Part shown: positions 25,730-35,408 of the stretch, one piece after another | How positions within the stretch are numbered: position 1 is the stretch's first letter | Layout: each line of letters starts with the position of its first letter | NCBI GenBank assembly: GCA_035628135.1 | Contig: DASPKM010000004.1 | Span: forward strand, 310,001 to 374,000 | Direction of reading: 5' to 3' | Length of the DNA stretch: 64,000 nt | Source: DASPKM01 sp035628135 | GTDB lineage: Bacteria; Bacteroidota; Bacteroidia; Chitinophagales; Chitinophagaceae | Position numbers and translations under genes: made by a program | The notes under the pieces: generated by a model | Databases searched by the model: none | Told to the model about the DNA's origin: nothing | The model's input: only the letters and a program-made list of their open reading frames with translations

Positions 25730-26941
25730 CTAACGTCTGTAACTTGTTATGTAAACGCTCGCCGTAGGCCGGGGATGCAGATAGTTAGCATCAGGAGGAA
25801 GTTCGTGGCTTACCACAACCATGCAATTGCCTTCAAACTTTCCAATCGCCACTTGCTGCTTAAGAGCGGTTATGGTATTGCCGATGTATTCTCTTTTGAA
25901 GCTGTAATCGAAATACTGGCCATTGCTAAGCACAGCCTGGAAGCTTTTGTCGTGATAATTGTATTCCACCAGGTCGCATTTGCCATCATTGTTTACATCC
26001 AGCGCCGCTATTTTATGGTGTGTGCCCACGGCCCAGGGTTTTAGCCAAACACCTGCTGAATATCCGGTGGAGCCCTGGAACGCGGTTCCCGTACTTAATG
26101 CCACCCGCCACTCGCCTGTTGGCTGATGGACCAGCGCTATATCGTCTTTTCGGTCGCCATTGAAGTCGCCCGTAACAATGTTCATGTCATTTGCCTGGGC
26201 CCAGCCGAAAAGCCAAACACCTGCGGGTGAAAATATGGGCGGCATGCCGGGGGTAGCAGATTTTGCGTACAGCGCTACCTGGAACTGATTGCTGGCATGA
26301 TTCCAACCCAGTAAATCAGTTTTTCCATCGCCGTTGAAGTCACCGGAAAGGTATCGGTCGGCCGGAGCCCAGTTAACTAACATGCCATACGGATTTACGA
26401 ATTGAATGCCGCTTGTAGGGTCGTGGCGGTAACGCCAAAATTGGTTTGAACGCCTGTCAACCACTACAACAGAAGCGCCCCATTCTTCCGAGAAGTTGCC
26501 GGTAAGCAGTTCATCGGTATATTTTAAGTCGCTGTGTATGGAGTAGCTGCCCATTTGGCCTATCGCACCCGCATTGTTCCTGCCGATCTTTACCTGTGAA
26601 TTAATATTCCTGGGCGTGAAAACCAATAACCGGTCTTTTCCTTCTTTCATTACGTCAAGGCAAATGTATTTGGTGTTGGGGTCATCGGAATATGCATTCG
26701 GCGCCGTATTCCTGAATAGGCTAACGTTGTTTTTAAGTGGGTCGGCAGGTGCGGGAATTACGGGGGTGGTTCCTGCAAAAGCTCCCGGTTGCACAAATTG
26801 GTCCGGCATTTTCCTGGAGGCTAATGTATTGTTCGGCTTAAGGGTAACCGGCTGATCCTTTGATTGCATTACTTTTAATTGCCCGTTGGCATTCGCAATA
26901 AGCAGCAGCAATGCAGAATAGAATAGCGTAGCTTTTTTCAT
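25730..26941 (-). CDS. Secreted FG-GAP/VCBS-repeat protein
   Basis: This encodes 403 residues from the ATG at 26941, chosen because it begins the signal peptide MKKATLFYSALLLLIANANG; an in-frame ATG at 26974 adds only a polar extension. Three calcium-loop repeats are seen: DFNGDGKTDLLGW, DFNGDRKDDIALV and DVNNDGKCDLVEY. These give an integrin-like beta-propeller of the kind found in secreted lectin-like or adhesive proteins. It lies between the PPxGW protein and a second secreted protein, all on the same strand with short gaps, so they are probably one transcript. No enzymatic motif is seen. Confidence 0.8.
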   Translation of the reverse strand: MKKATLFYSALLLLIANANGQLKVMQSKDQPVTLKPNNTLASRKMPDQFVQPGAFAGTTPVIPAPADPLKNNVSLFRNTAPNAYSDDPNTKYICLDVMKEGKDRLLVFTPRNINSQVKIGRNNAGAIGQMGSYSIHSDLKYTDELLTGNFSEEWGASVVVVDRRSNQFWRYRHDPTSGIQFVNPYGMLVNWAPADRYLSGDFNGDGKTDLLGWNHASNQFQVALYAKSATPGMPPIFSPAGVWLFGWAQANDMNIVTGDFNGDRKDDIALVHQPTGEWRVALSTGTAFQGSTGYSAGVWLKPWAVGTHHKIAALDVNNDGKCDLVEYNYHDKSFQAVLSNGQYFDYSFKREYIGNTITALKQQVAIGKFEGNCMVVVSHELPPDANYLHPRPTASVYITSYRR

Positions 26942-27012
26942 TTTTCTTGATTTTTTTGCGTTGTAAACATACACCAGCGCAAGGCCGAAGTATATCCTGT
27001 AAAAGCAGGATT

Positions 27013-28206
27013 TTAAGGGAGTGGCCGATAAGGTTTTCCCTTTATTTTTTCAGGATAAAAGAAGAAATTATAAACGTACTCAAAATTGAATTTGTTGAGT
27101 ATCGATTCGTGCATGTGAATGTTAAAGCGCTTGTTAGGCATGCCCATCGTCCAGCGGATGACCAGCCATTGCGGTCTATCTGTTTTGCAAAGCTCGCGGG
27201 CTGCTTTTTTCACTTTCAAAACAGGAAAGGCAGGTATCGAAGATTCATTCCCGTAAATGTCCTTGTTATCGAATAGATCGTTTTGGCCTTCTACTGCATT
27301 TACAAAAGTATACAAGGAAATCTGAGTACTGCTGAGCTTCATGTTTGCAGGCTCATTCCATTTGCTTTTATATTTTTCCTTCAACCTTGCCAGGTTCTTT
27401 TGTGCCACTGCATATGTCCCGGTGGGTACGGGATCTATGCTTTGCCAAAATGGAAGTTGCTTTTCTACCTGCGTAAAAAATTCGCCGATGGTTATTTTCT
27501 CAAAAGGCAGCTCATTGTTTTTAGTCATGATCACTACATAATGCGGATTGTCGTTAATTACCTTTGGCGGGATATAAAAATGTTTGTAGGCTGCAATATT
27601 CTTATGATCATCAAATTCCTTAAAATCGCTTGCTGGTTTATGTTCATCCTGGTAACCTTTGGAATGGGCTTTGAAATCGGGCAGAATAAAATAGTATTCT
27701 TCGGGGCTTGAAATAAAGCTTACCGGCTCGCTTATGTGCTGAAGGCCATTAGCTTCAATGTTCCAATATTCCGCGAAGTTGTTTTGCGGCGCAAATTTTC
27801 CCGCCGCATCTTTTTTCAGGAACATATACATTTTTGTGTATGCGCCATACAGGTGCGGCAGCGCCTGGAGATGGGTATTTACAGCATTGCCCAACCTGCT
27901 GTTGGTGCCGCTGAATTTCGGGGCCTGGTTCACGTAGTACGCTGCATCTCCCAGGCAACCTTTCGGCAGGTAAGACTGTTGCATCCATTGTATCAATTGT
28001 TGCACGTAACCTATTTGCACTGAGCTGTATGTTCTGTTGCCAACGGTCGCACTTTTGGGCGGTGTTGGGTATTTATACACTTTGATCCACCCAATGTCTA
28101 TATCCGCGATGCTTTCCAGCTCAAAACCTATCCGCTCCCTGTAAACCTGGGTATGGGCAGTGATACAAAAAAGCAAGAGGCAAGCAAGTACAGTTGTATG
28201 TTTCAT
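27013..28206 (-). CDS. Secreted protein of unknown function
   Basis: This encodes 397 residues with a signal peptide (MKHTTVLACLLLFCITAHTQ). The mature part is rich in Tyr, Lys and Phe, with few cysteines and no recognisable motif (for example GYVQQLIQWMQQSYLPKG and FNIHMHESILNKFNFEYVY). Its stop is 71 bases before the FG-GAP gene, and its start lies 5 bases after the stop of the TPR gene, so it is very likely co-translated with the latter. The shared transcript suggests that the two products act together at the cell envelope. Confidence 0.65.
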   Translation of the reverse strand: MKHTTVLACLLLFCITAHTQVYRERIGFELESIADIDIGWIKVYKYPTPPKSATVGNRTYSSVQIGYVQQLIQWMQQSYLPKGCLGDAAYYVNQAPKFSGTNSRLGNAVNTHLQALPHLYGAYTKMYMFLKKDAAGKFAPQNNFAEYWNIEANGLQHISEPVSFISSPEEYYFILPDFKAHSKGYQDEHKPASDFKEFDDHKNIAAYKHFYIPPKVINDNPHYVVIMTKNNELPFEKITIGEFFTQVEKQLPFWQSIDPVPTGTYAVAQKNLARLKEKYKSKWNEPANMKLSSTQISLYTFVNAVEGQNDLFDNKDIYGNESSIPAFPVLKVKKAARELCKTDRPQWLVIRWTMGMPNKRFNIHMHESILNKFNFEYVYNFFFYPEKIKGKPYRPLP

Positions 28207-28211
28207 AACAG

Positions 28212-30371
28212 TTATTTTTTCATTCCTTTTAAAACGCCCCTGCCGGAAACCGTGAACCCGCTCAGCACGGATATTTTAGCTTCCGTTCCGATAATGGTAA
28301 CCGATTGGTCCCCGGCACTTGGGCCCAATGTGCTCATGTCCTTTACAGGTTCTATTTTGACCCCGTTTTCCCTAACTACGTTCGTCCCAACCTGCAGATC
28401 CGCAACTGCTTTTACGCCGGCATCGGTTATGCCTGTTTTGTCAATCTCAACAAAGGCTGATACGCCAACTTTTGCTTCTGCTTTTAAGGGGCCTTCCCCA
28501 ATGCTTGCTTTTTTCTTTATGCCGATCTCGATGCTGCAATTCTGGAATTGATCCATAAAGGATTCATCGTCCCGGTCACCTTGTTTGGTTGTCATGCCCA
28601 GCTTTACAAAATCTAGGTCTAACTTGCCGGTCAGCTTGCTGCAACTGCTGGTGATCATTCCCAGGGGTATGTACAGCGTATCCTTGTACCTGCAATGCAG
28701 GTCATCGAATTTCGAAAGCTTGAAAGGCTTTCCTTCCGCCTTGTTTCCACTGTTGCACCAGGGGCTTTTGTTTTTGAACTTCACGTTCTGGCTGCTGATC
28801 AAATTAAGCCACATGAGCTTAGCATTCAGTTTTGCAAGTTCAAATTCCTCCGGCCACATGGTGTATTGGTAGTAGTACGCTTCGTCATTAATTTTTCTGC
28901 GCATGAAACCGATAAAGTCGTTGAAGGTTTCCCGTAAAACTGAATTTGCTGCATTCAGATAGTTATCTTTTGCCCTTGTGTCATCGGCGCAGGCGGCGCC
29001 AAACGGGTTGGCCTTGCCTTCCCCGAACTGGTCTTCATATATTTTTTCAAGTTCCCTAAGCCGGGCCAACAGCGTTTCATCAAATCTTGCCGCTTGTATG
29101 TTTGCATCGGCTAAAGCTTCCAGCTTTTCTTGGTAAGCGTACGCCATGTGCCCGTCTTTGTCATTGACCATGTAGCCCAGCTTGGCCATGGCCTTGTAAG
29201 CGAATCGTGGCATAGGATCGATCACCAGGCCTTTTGGGCCTGCCTCCATCAATTGCTTTGCGAGCAATTCCTTCGCCTTCGTCACTTGCTGCTCCAGCGC
29301 GTTCTTTTGCTGTTCCAGTTCAGCTATGTCATCACTGCATTTTTTCTTGAAAGCCTTCCATTCAGCCTCCAGCAGTTCGCTTTCTGCAACAGTTACGGGA
29401 TAGGCAGGCCAGTTGAATTTTTCCAGGCCCAACGGATCCTGCGGCATGGGTTTGTTCCACGTAATATCTTCTGTTTTCAATTTGTAATTCATCTTGCTCA
29501 ACCGGTTCTCTTTTTCTATGCTGTAGGCTTCCGCAATACTTCGCTTAACGGCTTCAATGGCTGCCTGCATATTGCCCTTGCTTTCATCGATCAGTGATTT
29601 GGTAAGATTAGCCTGTGGATGATAAGCATATATGCGAATGGTGCTGTCCAGGTATTTTCCTGCTTTGTCAACATCGCCCAGGCCAAACCATGCCTGGCCA
29701 AGGTTATTAAGAATGGTGCTGTTTTGAGGAAATTGTTTATTTAAATGGTTCAGCAAGGGAATGGCTAATTCCTCTGCCCCGCCCATAGTTAAAAACGCAG
29801 CGAAGTTATTCAGGTTGTCGGCATCCGCGGGATCGTCTTTGCAAGCCCGGTTCGCAAGGTACAATGCAAGCCTGGGTTTTCCCATCATCCAGCAGCCAAC
29901 AGCTGCATTGCCAACGGCAGTTGGGGTTTGGTATTTTTCTTTGACCGCCGCGTAAACCTGGTCGCCGCCAAATTCGCGGGGTTTGAGTTGGGCGTTTAGC
30001 CTTTCGTAAGCCGCTTGCAGGTAAGCAGTTAATGTGGCCGGGGTTACAGGCGCTTTTGAAATGGAAGCGATGCGTTCCCGGTCCTTTAGCGGCACCACCC
30101 TGTATTCGTCTTCAAAAGCTTTTTTGAGCTGTGCATCACTTATGCCGGAAATGTTTTTCTGAATAGTTTTTACATCGGGCATTTTAATACCCATGCTGTC
30201 CATCATCTTTTTATCTTCCGGGCTCAATTCGTCCATCGCTGCCTGCATTTCTTTCATCATTTCAGCTATTTCTTTTTGGGTAGGCGGCTTCTCTTTGGGT
30301 TTCGGTTTGGGCTGCGTAAATGCAGCAACTGCCGTCACGAGGACTATGACCAGGAGAAAAGTTTTTTTCAT
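28212..30371 (-). CDS. Exported TPR-repeat protein
   Basis: This encodes 719 residues from the ATG at 30371 (signal peptide MKKTFLLVIVLVTAVAAFTQ); an upstream in-frame ATG at 30398 is less likely. A Pro/Lys-rich stretch (PKPKPKEKPPTQ) and a helical segment come first. TPR-like repeats (about 150-290) follow: ALYLANRACKDDPADADNLNN, STILNNLGQAWFGLGDVDKA. A coiled coil (ELEQQKNALEQQVTKAKELL) leads to a C-terminal third with no known domain. First gene of the leftward run; it diverges from a TPR sensor kinase at 30524. It may act as a periplasmic scaffold, which is inference from the repeats alone. Confidence 0.75.
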   Translation of the reverse strand: MKKTFLLVIVLVTAVAAFTQPKPKPKEKPPTQKEIAEMMKEMQAAMDELSPEDKKMMDSMGIKMPDVKTIQKNISGISDAQLKKAFEDEYRVVPLKDRERIASISKAPVTPATLTAYLQAAYERLNAQLKPREFGGDQVYAAVKEKYQTPTAVGNAAVGCWMMGKPRLALYLANRACKDDPADADNLNNFAAFLTMGGAEELAIPLLNHLNKQFPQNSTILNNLGQAWFGLGDVDKAGKYLDSTIRIYAYHPQANLTKSLIDESKGNMQAAIEAVKRSIAEAYSIEKENRLSKMNYKLKTEDITWNKPMPQDPLGLEKFNWPAYPVTVAESELLEAEWKAFKKKCSDDIAELEQQKNALEQQVTKAKELLAKQLMEAGPKGLVIDPMPRFAYKAMAKLGYMVNDKDGHMAYAYQEKLEALADANIQAARFDETLLARLRELEKIYEDQFGEGKANPFGAACADDTRAKDNYLNAANSVLRETFNDFIGFMRRKINDEAYYYQYTMWPEEFELAKLNAKLMWLNLISSQNVKFKNKSPWCNSGNKAEGKPFKLSKFDDLHCRYKDTLYIPLGMITSSCSKLTGKLDLDFVKLGMTTKQGDRDDESFMDQFQNCSIEIGIKKKASIGEGPLKAEAKVGVSAFVEIDKTGITDAGVKAVADLQVGTNVVRENGVKIEPVKDMSTLGPSAGDQSVTIIGTEAKISVLSGFTVSGRGVLKGMKK

Positions 30372-30523
30372 GACAATTCGTTTCAGTGATGTAAACATAG
30401 GTTGGTTATGTGTTGAATAAAATCCCGGAAAAACAGGATTTTGATCGATAATAAATCATGGAAAACAGGGATGCCTAACCGTTTTTGGATACCTTATGTT
30501 GTACCTTCAAAGGAAATTACCGC
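30372..30523. promoter_or_regulatory. Divergent intergenic region
   Basis: These 152 bases must hold the promoters of the leftward secreted-protein run and of the rightward kinase-regulator pair. I see no strong TTG/TAnnTTTG pair on either strand. The layout (regulator divergent from a secreted cluster) is typical of a control region. Confidence 0.4.
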
Positions 30524-32455
30524 ATGCGGTTATTACTGGCTTATATAGCATGTTTAATTGTAATCTCTCTAAGGGCGCAGGACACAAAGCGTCTGGATAG
30601 TTTACTAAGTAAGCTGTCCATTGCAAAGGCAGATACCAATAAAGTATTGCTGCTGTTGTCGGTTGCTGATGAATATGAGGTGACTGACCTGGAAAAAGCC
30701 CGCCCATACATAGGCCAGGCCATGCAGCTTAGCCGTAATTTAAATTACACGCAAGGCATTATGAAAGCCTACCGGCACTATGCTTATATCTATTCATACC
30801 AGTCAAAGTTCGATTCATCCATTTATGTTAACAGGATAGTGCTGGAAATGGCAAAGCAGAAAAAGGATTCTTTCGGTATAGGAGTGGCATACTTTAACAT
30901 TGGTGTGTCGCATCGTTTCAAGCAGGATCTGGACAGCGCCTTGCAGTATACGCTGGAAGGGGCAAGGCTGCTTGATGGCAAAGGCTATGGAAACGTAGAA
31001 GGCGTTTTGAACGATGGGCTGCAATCGCTTTACATGAGCATGACCCAATACGACAAGGCGGTGCAATATGGCGAAAAAGCGGTAGCGATTGCCAGGAAAC
31101 ACCAGAACATGGAACACCTGGCAACATCGTTGAATAACCTCGGCTTAAATTATGTGGAGCTCAACCGGCTTAACGATGCAAAGCAGGTTTATGCAGAAGG
31201 ATTGGAAGTAACCAGGAAAATAGGCTATCAGCAGGTTGAGGCAATGCTGTTAAACAACCTGTCTGATATATTATTGCGTGAAGGACGTTTTGAAGAAGCA
31301 GGCAACAATGCTTTCAAAGTGCTGCAGATACAAAAACGGTTTCCCGATAGCGCCACCCTGATGAGCGCTAACACCATCTTAGCCCACTACTATTTAGCTA
31401 AAGGCGACTATGATAAAGCTGAACAATTGGCAAAAATGGCAATGGACATTGCAGACAAGCAAAGCTTTGATGACGGCGAAATAGAAGCATTGGGCACGCT
31501 GGCCCGCATCGCATTTGCGAAAAAAGAATTCAATAAAGGCCTTGAATATGAATTCCAGCGAAACAAAGTAGAGGAAAACGTATTCAATGAATCCGTAAAG
31601 CAACGTGAGGCCGGATGGCGGGCGCGGTATGAAACAGAACAGAAGGATAGCCAAATAAAACTTCAGCAGGCACAGTTGTTCCGAAAGGATATCCTGAACT
31701 ATATCCTGATCGGAAGTGTTGCGACCATCTTCATTATTTCCCTGCTCGGCTATATCAATTACCGCCATCGAAGACGCCTCCAGCAGCAACGCATCAACGA
31801 ACTGGAAACTGAAAAACAGTTGGCGGCAACAGAAGCGGTATTAAAAGGCGAGGAGCAAGAAAGGACCCGCCTGGCAAAGGACCTTCATGATGGTTTGGGA
31901 GGAATGTTGTCAGGCATAAAATATTCATTAAATACTATGAAAGGGAATCTGATCATGACCCCCGGTAATGCCCAGACGTTCGAGCGGAGCATTGACATGC
32001 TGGACAGCAGCATAGCAGAGATGAGAAGGGTGGCGCATAATATGATGCCCGAGGCATTGGTGAAGTTTGGATTGGATACAGCCTTTCGGGATTTCTGCAA
32101 CGACCTTAATCAAAGCGGTGCTTTAAATGTAACCTACGAGTCTATTGGAACGGATGACATGACTATTGAGCAAACAAGAGCTGTAACCGTGTACCGCATT
32201 GTACAGGAGTTGCTGAACAATATTATCAAACATGCGTCTGCAAAAAGTGCCCTGGTGCAGTTGGCTTATAATAACGGCCAAATGGTCGTAACGGTTGAAG
32301 ATGATGGCAAAGGCTTTGAGCCGGCCATATTAAAGCAATCGAAAGGCATTGGCTGGGGAAATATCCAGAACCGCATTGAATTTCTGAAAGGAAAGTGGGA
32401 TGTAGATTCAAAGCAGGGCCAGGGTACTTCAGTGCATTTGGTTATTCCTGAGTAG
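30524..32455 (+). CDS. TPR sensor histidine kinase (NarX/LiaS type, HisKA_3)
   Basis: This encodes 643 residues from the ATG at 30524, which opens a signal-like segment (MRLLLAYIACLIVISLRA); a TTG at 30485 in the same frame is less likely. About seven TPR repeats occupy residues 20-330 outside the membrane. One helix (about 390-410) and a coiled coil lead to the HisKA_3 box DLHDGLGGMLSGIKYSL near 452 and an HATPase domain (ELLNNIIKHASA, VEDDGKGFEP). It phosphorylates the NarL-type regulator encoded 17 bases downstream. The divergent secreted cluster is the obvious candidate target. Confidence 0.92.
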   Translation: MRLLLAYIACLIVISLRAQDTKRLDSLLSKLSIAKADTNKVLLLLSVADEYEVTDLEKARPYIGQAMQLSRNLNYTQGIMKAYRHYAYIYSYQSKFDSSIYVNRIVLEMAKQKKDSFGIGVAYFNIGVSHRFKQDLDSALQYTLEGARLLDGKGYGNVEGVLNDGLQSLYMSMTQYDKAVQYGEKAVAIARKHQNMEHLATSLNNLGLNYVELNRLNDAKQVYAEGLEVTRKIGYQQVEAMLLNNLSDILLREGRFEEAGNNAFKVLQIQKRFPDSATLMSANTILAHYYLAKGDYDKAEQLAKMAMDIADKQSFDDGEIEALGTLARIAFAKKEFNKGLEYEFQRNKVEENVFNESVKQREAGWRARYETEQKDSQIKLQQAQLFRKDILNYILIGSVATIFIISLLGYINYRHRRRLQQQRINELETEKQLAATEAVLKGEEQERTRLAKDLHDGLGGMLSGIKYSLNTMKGNLIMTPGNAQTFERSIDMLDSSIAEMRRVAHNMMPEALVKFGLDTAFRDFCNDLNQSGALNVTYESIGTDDMTIEQTRAVTVYRIVQELLNNIIKHASAKSALVQLAYNNGQMVVTVEDDGKGFEPAILKQSKGIGWGNIQNRIEFLKGKWDVDSKQGQGTSVHLVIPE

Positions 32456-32472
32456 TATTCAAAAAAACAGCT

Positions 32473-33096
32473 ATGAATGCAAAAGTGAAACTGTTTATTG
32501 TAGACGATCACTACATGGTGATTGAAGGCATTTACTCCTTGCTGCAGCAGGAAGCAGGTATTGAGTGGATGGGCCATGCCACCAATGCGGAAAGTTGCCT
32601 AGCTTTTTTAAAAAGCCGCCAGCCGGATGTATTGTTCATGGACATCAGCCTGCCTGACCAGAGCGGTATCGACCTTTGCAAACAGATTAAAGATTTGTAT
32701 CCCGGTATTTTTATCCTGGGGCTAAGTACATTTAACCAACAGAGCTTTATTCAAAAAATGATGGAGAACGGTGCGTCCGGCTACCTGCTTAAAAATGCGG
32801 GCAGTACTGAGTTGATGGCCGCTATTGCTGCTGTTATGCGTGGCAAAACCTATCTAACACATGAAGCCGCGACCACCATGCGCCAGCAGCCTAAGAAAAA
32901 CATACCGATGCTTACCCGAAGGGAGTTGGAAGTGCTTGCGCTCATTGCACAAGGAATGACTAACAACGAGATTGCGGCTAAACTATTTATTGCCGCTACT
33001 ACGGTTGACACGCACAGAAAAAGTTTACTGGTCAAGTTTTCTGCAAAGAATACCGCCACCTTAGTGCATACAGCCACTCAATTGCAGATCGTTTAG
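32473..33096 (+). CDS. NarL/FixJ-family response regulator
   Basis: This encodes 207 residues. The receiver domain has VDDHYMV and the phosphorylated Asp in LFMDISLPDQSG (about 56). The LuxR-type helix-turn-helix near the C-terminus reads LTRRELEVLALIAQGM, TNNEIAAKLFI and TVDTHRKSLLVKF. It is co-transcribed with the TPR kinase (17-base gap), which should be its cognate sensor. It should act as a DNA-binding activator; the target promoters are not shown by the sequence. Confidence 0.93.
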   Translation: MNAKVKLFIVDDHYMVIEGIYSLLQQEAGIEWMGHATNAESCLAFLKSRQPDVLFMDISLPDQSGIDLCKQIKDLYPGIFILGLSTFNQQSFIQKMMENGASGYLLKNAGSTELMAAIAAVMRGKTYLTHEAATTMRQQPKKNIPMLTRRELEVLALIAQGMTNNEIAAKLFIAATTVDTHRKSLLVKFSAKNTATLVHTATQLQIV

Positions 33097-33250
33097 CACG
33101 GGAATTTTTAATGATCGAACCAGCAATTGCAGCCACAACAATAACAAGTTGCCTCCATTCAGCGAGTCATTGCCGAAATCACACGAAATCAATAGTTTAC
33201 CAGCAAATATTTAGCGATCACCCGAGAGGTATATTTGCCGCTCCGCCTTT

Positions 33251-33285
33251 GCCTACCGAGCTTTACCGTAGGTGATTTTTTTTTA
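33251..33285 (+). terminator. Possible terminator of the kinase-regulator operon
   Basis: A short hairpin (CCTAC with GTAGG) ends in a run of nine T residues, about 155 bases after the regulator stop codon. The stem is weak but the T run is long. Confidence 0.45.
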
Positions 33286-33754
33286 GCGGACGGAAAAAAA
33301 TTAGGTAATCTGGCAACGTGATCTTAAGTTTGCAGGGCAAGCAGTTAATCCTCTTTTCGTTTTATTTTTTCAATCAGTTTTATTTAGATTTTCACTTTTA
33401 TTAGTTTTAATTTTTATTGAACGTTTGATTTTTTATTTCGTTTTCCGGATTAATTTCTTGTAGTTGAGGGCAGTTGCAAAACTGTCCTCTTCTTTTTTAA
33501 AAAGACCTTTTTATTAGAAAGAACTTGATCTTCAACAAGTCTCTCACGCCAAAATTTGAAACTTGTCCCTCCATCGCGCCAAATAAACCGCTCATTGCAG
33601 CGTAATAAAAACTGTAGTAATATCCAACAAATAAAGGCGCAAGTCCACTTGCAATCTGAATGCTTCAGCTAAGCCACGTAAGTTGTGCGAATTTTATAAC
33701 TGTGCCTGCGGAGAGGCTGACGATTAAAACGGCAATCCTGGGTCGGCCGGACCG
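33286..33754. other. AT-rich, gene-free boundary of the metal-efflux region
   Basis: No gene is visible. Bases about 33355-33460 are strongly T-rich on the plus strand. A good hairpin (33466-33489) follows, then GAAACTTGTCCCT (33558-33570, repeated at 44859-44871) and GAATTTTATAA (33689-33699), which matches half of the shared element at 34863 and 35409. Confidence 0.5.
33466..33498 (+). terminator. Rho-independent terminator
   Basis: A 10-bp stem (GAGGGCAGTT with AACTGTCCTC, one G-T pair) with a GCAA loop runs into TTCTTTTTT. No intact gene lies directly upstream, so it may have served a gene now lost. Confidence 0.75.
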
Positions 33755-34843
33755 TTGAATGTTGGCCGCGCATTGCAGGGGTTTGGATCTGCATTGATAG
33801 CTCCTGCATCAATGACCTTATTGATGATAACATTTACCGATCCCAGGGAATTGAATAAAGCGTTTGGCTTTTGGGACGCTTCGGCGGCAGCCGGTGGGTC
33901 TGCTGGTGTTTTTCTTGGCGGGGTGATCACCGAATGGCTTTCATGGAGATGGGCGTTCTTCATCAATATTCCAATTGCGTTGATGGTGCTTTCTTTTGGT
34001 AAAAATTATTTGGTACCAGGATTGAAAAGTAAGATCAAATTGGATTATCTGGGAGCTGTGCTGGCAACAGCATCACTTATACTGATTGTGTATGCAATCG
34101 TTTCGTTTGACAGCGCTGACATAACGCGTTCACTATCTTGGGGTGTTGTAGCAATTGGTCTGTTTATCGCATTCATTGTTTTGCAGGCGAAAAAGGTTCA
34201 TCCACTACTTCCTTTGTCAATCTTCAAAACACCAAACCTGTCGGTAGGTAACCTGGTCATTGGTTTGCTTGCAGCCGCGTGGATACCTCTTTGGTTCTTT
34301 CTGAATTTGTATTTACAGCAAACTTTACAGTATTCCGCATTCAATAGCGGTCTGGCATTGTTGCCTATGACCATTACAATCATGGTACTTATGGTTGGTT
34401 TTACAGGTAAGTTTGTGCAAAAGTTTGGATATAAAGCTAATCTTGTTGCAGGCTTAATCTTCCTTACAGTTTCATTGATAGTGTTCAGCTTTGTTCCGGT
34501 AAATGGTAGTTTCCTTGCAAATGTATTACCGGCATCTCTTTTAGGTGCGATAGGTATGTCGCTTGCATATATTCCCGGTACCATCGCCGCTATGTCTGGT
34601 GCAAAGCCACAGGAAACCGGCCTGGCATCAGGTATTGTGAATACAAGTTATCAGATCGGATCCGCGGTTGGGCTGGCGGTTGTTGTAGTGATCGCCGGAA
34701 TTGTTACGCAATCGTCAATTGTCGATGGCGTTCAACAGCCAATAGCATTAAACGTCGGTTTTAAGGCAGCATTCGCTGCTGCTGCGACAATAAGCGGTAT
34801 CGGCGCATTAATAGCCATAATTCAGATTAAGCAATTCAAATAA
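33755..34843 (+). pseudogene. 5'-truncated MFS drug transporter (DHA2/EmrB-QacA type)
   Basis: The frame begins inside the family: GRALQGFGSALIAPASMTLL is the motif C region normally preceded by about 100-120 residues and three helices. In-frame sequence upstream runs only to a TAA at 33725, and no ATG fits. The remaining 360 residues keep about ten helices and the family features SWRWAFFINIPIALMVL and SGIVNTSYQIGSAVGLA. The protein would lack its first helices and is probably inactive, although a TTG at 33755 could start it. It lies at the left edge of the metal-efflux region. Confidence 0.7.
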
Positions 34844-34862
34844 ACCGGGTTCACGCCGCCGG

Positions 34863-34899
34863 TTCGAAAATTATATAAAACTCAGGCAGAATTTTATAA
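34863..34899 (+). promoter_or_regulatory. Shared 37-bp element, copy A
   Basis: It starts TTCGAAAATTAT and ends GAATTTTATAA, and matches copy B (35409-35445) at 31 of 37 positions with no gap. It lies just upstream of TAATTTTA (34917-34924) and the HMA gene. The two AT-rich halves are about 23 bases apart, as in sites for AraC-type or other dimeric regulators. Confidence 0.6.
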
Positions 34900-34946
34900 C
34901 AGTCGGCCAGCCGGGGTAATTTTACGCTACTACTAAATGCGAGACA

Positions 34947-35159
34947 ATGGAAACATTAAAATTTAAAACAAACATTAAATGCACTGGCTGCGTTGCCAAA
35001 GTAACGCCCGAGCTGAACAATACAGTTGGTGAACAAAACTGGAATGTGGATGTTGAGAACCCTGATAAAATCCTTACGATAGTTGCTGATGGTGTTGATT
35101 CAAAGACTGTTTTAGAAGCCGTTAATAAAGCGGGCTTCAAGGCTGAAGCATTCGATTAA
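34947..35159 (+). CDS. HMA-domain metal chaperone
   Basis: This encodes 70 residues, one ferredoxin-like heavy-metal-associated domain. The metal site is KCTGC (residues 11-15), the MxCxxC position of copper chaperones with Lys-Cys in place of Met-x-Cys. It probably binds Cu(I) in the cytoplasm and hands it on. Its natural partner, a copper P-type ATPase, is present here only as a remnant (43655-44089). Shared element A lies just upstream. Confidence 0.9.
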   Translation: METLKFKTNIKCTGCVAKVTPELNNTVGEQNWNVDVENPDKILTIVADGVDSKTVLEAVNKAGFKAEAFD

Positions 35160-35340
35160 TCACGGCATCAAAGAAAGTTAAAACTGCGGTTTTATTACCG
35201 GCTTATTTTTTTGAATTATTAGAGGTCGGTTTGCGCATATGAATTGGGTGAAATCTATTCTAAATAACTGCTTCCTTCTTCAAAAAGGATTGGCGTAAAT
35301 AGTACAGTCCCGGTTGCTGTTATAATAATGCCTTAAAAAC

Positions 35341-35371
35341 TTGACCAGGAAATAAGTATCGCATATATTTG
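35341..35371 (+). promoter_or_regulatory. Promoter candidate upstream of the efflux operon
   Basis: TTG at 35341-35343 is 20 bases before TATATTTG at 35364-35371. Its transcript would run through shared element B to the HYC_CC_PP gene. B then lies just downstream of the start, where a bound repressor would block elongation. Confidence 0.55.
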
Positions 35372-35408
35372 GTTATCAGCCATATGGACAGATATAAAGT
35401 GCTCAGGT

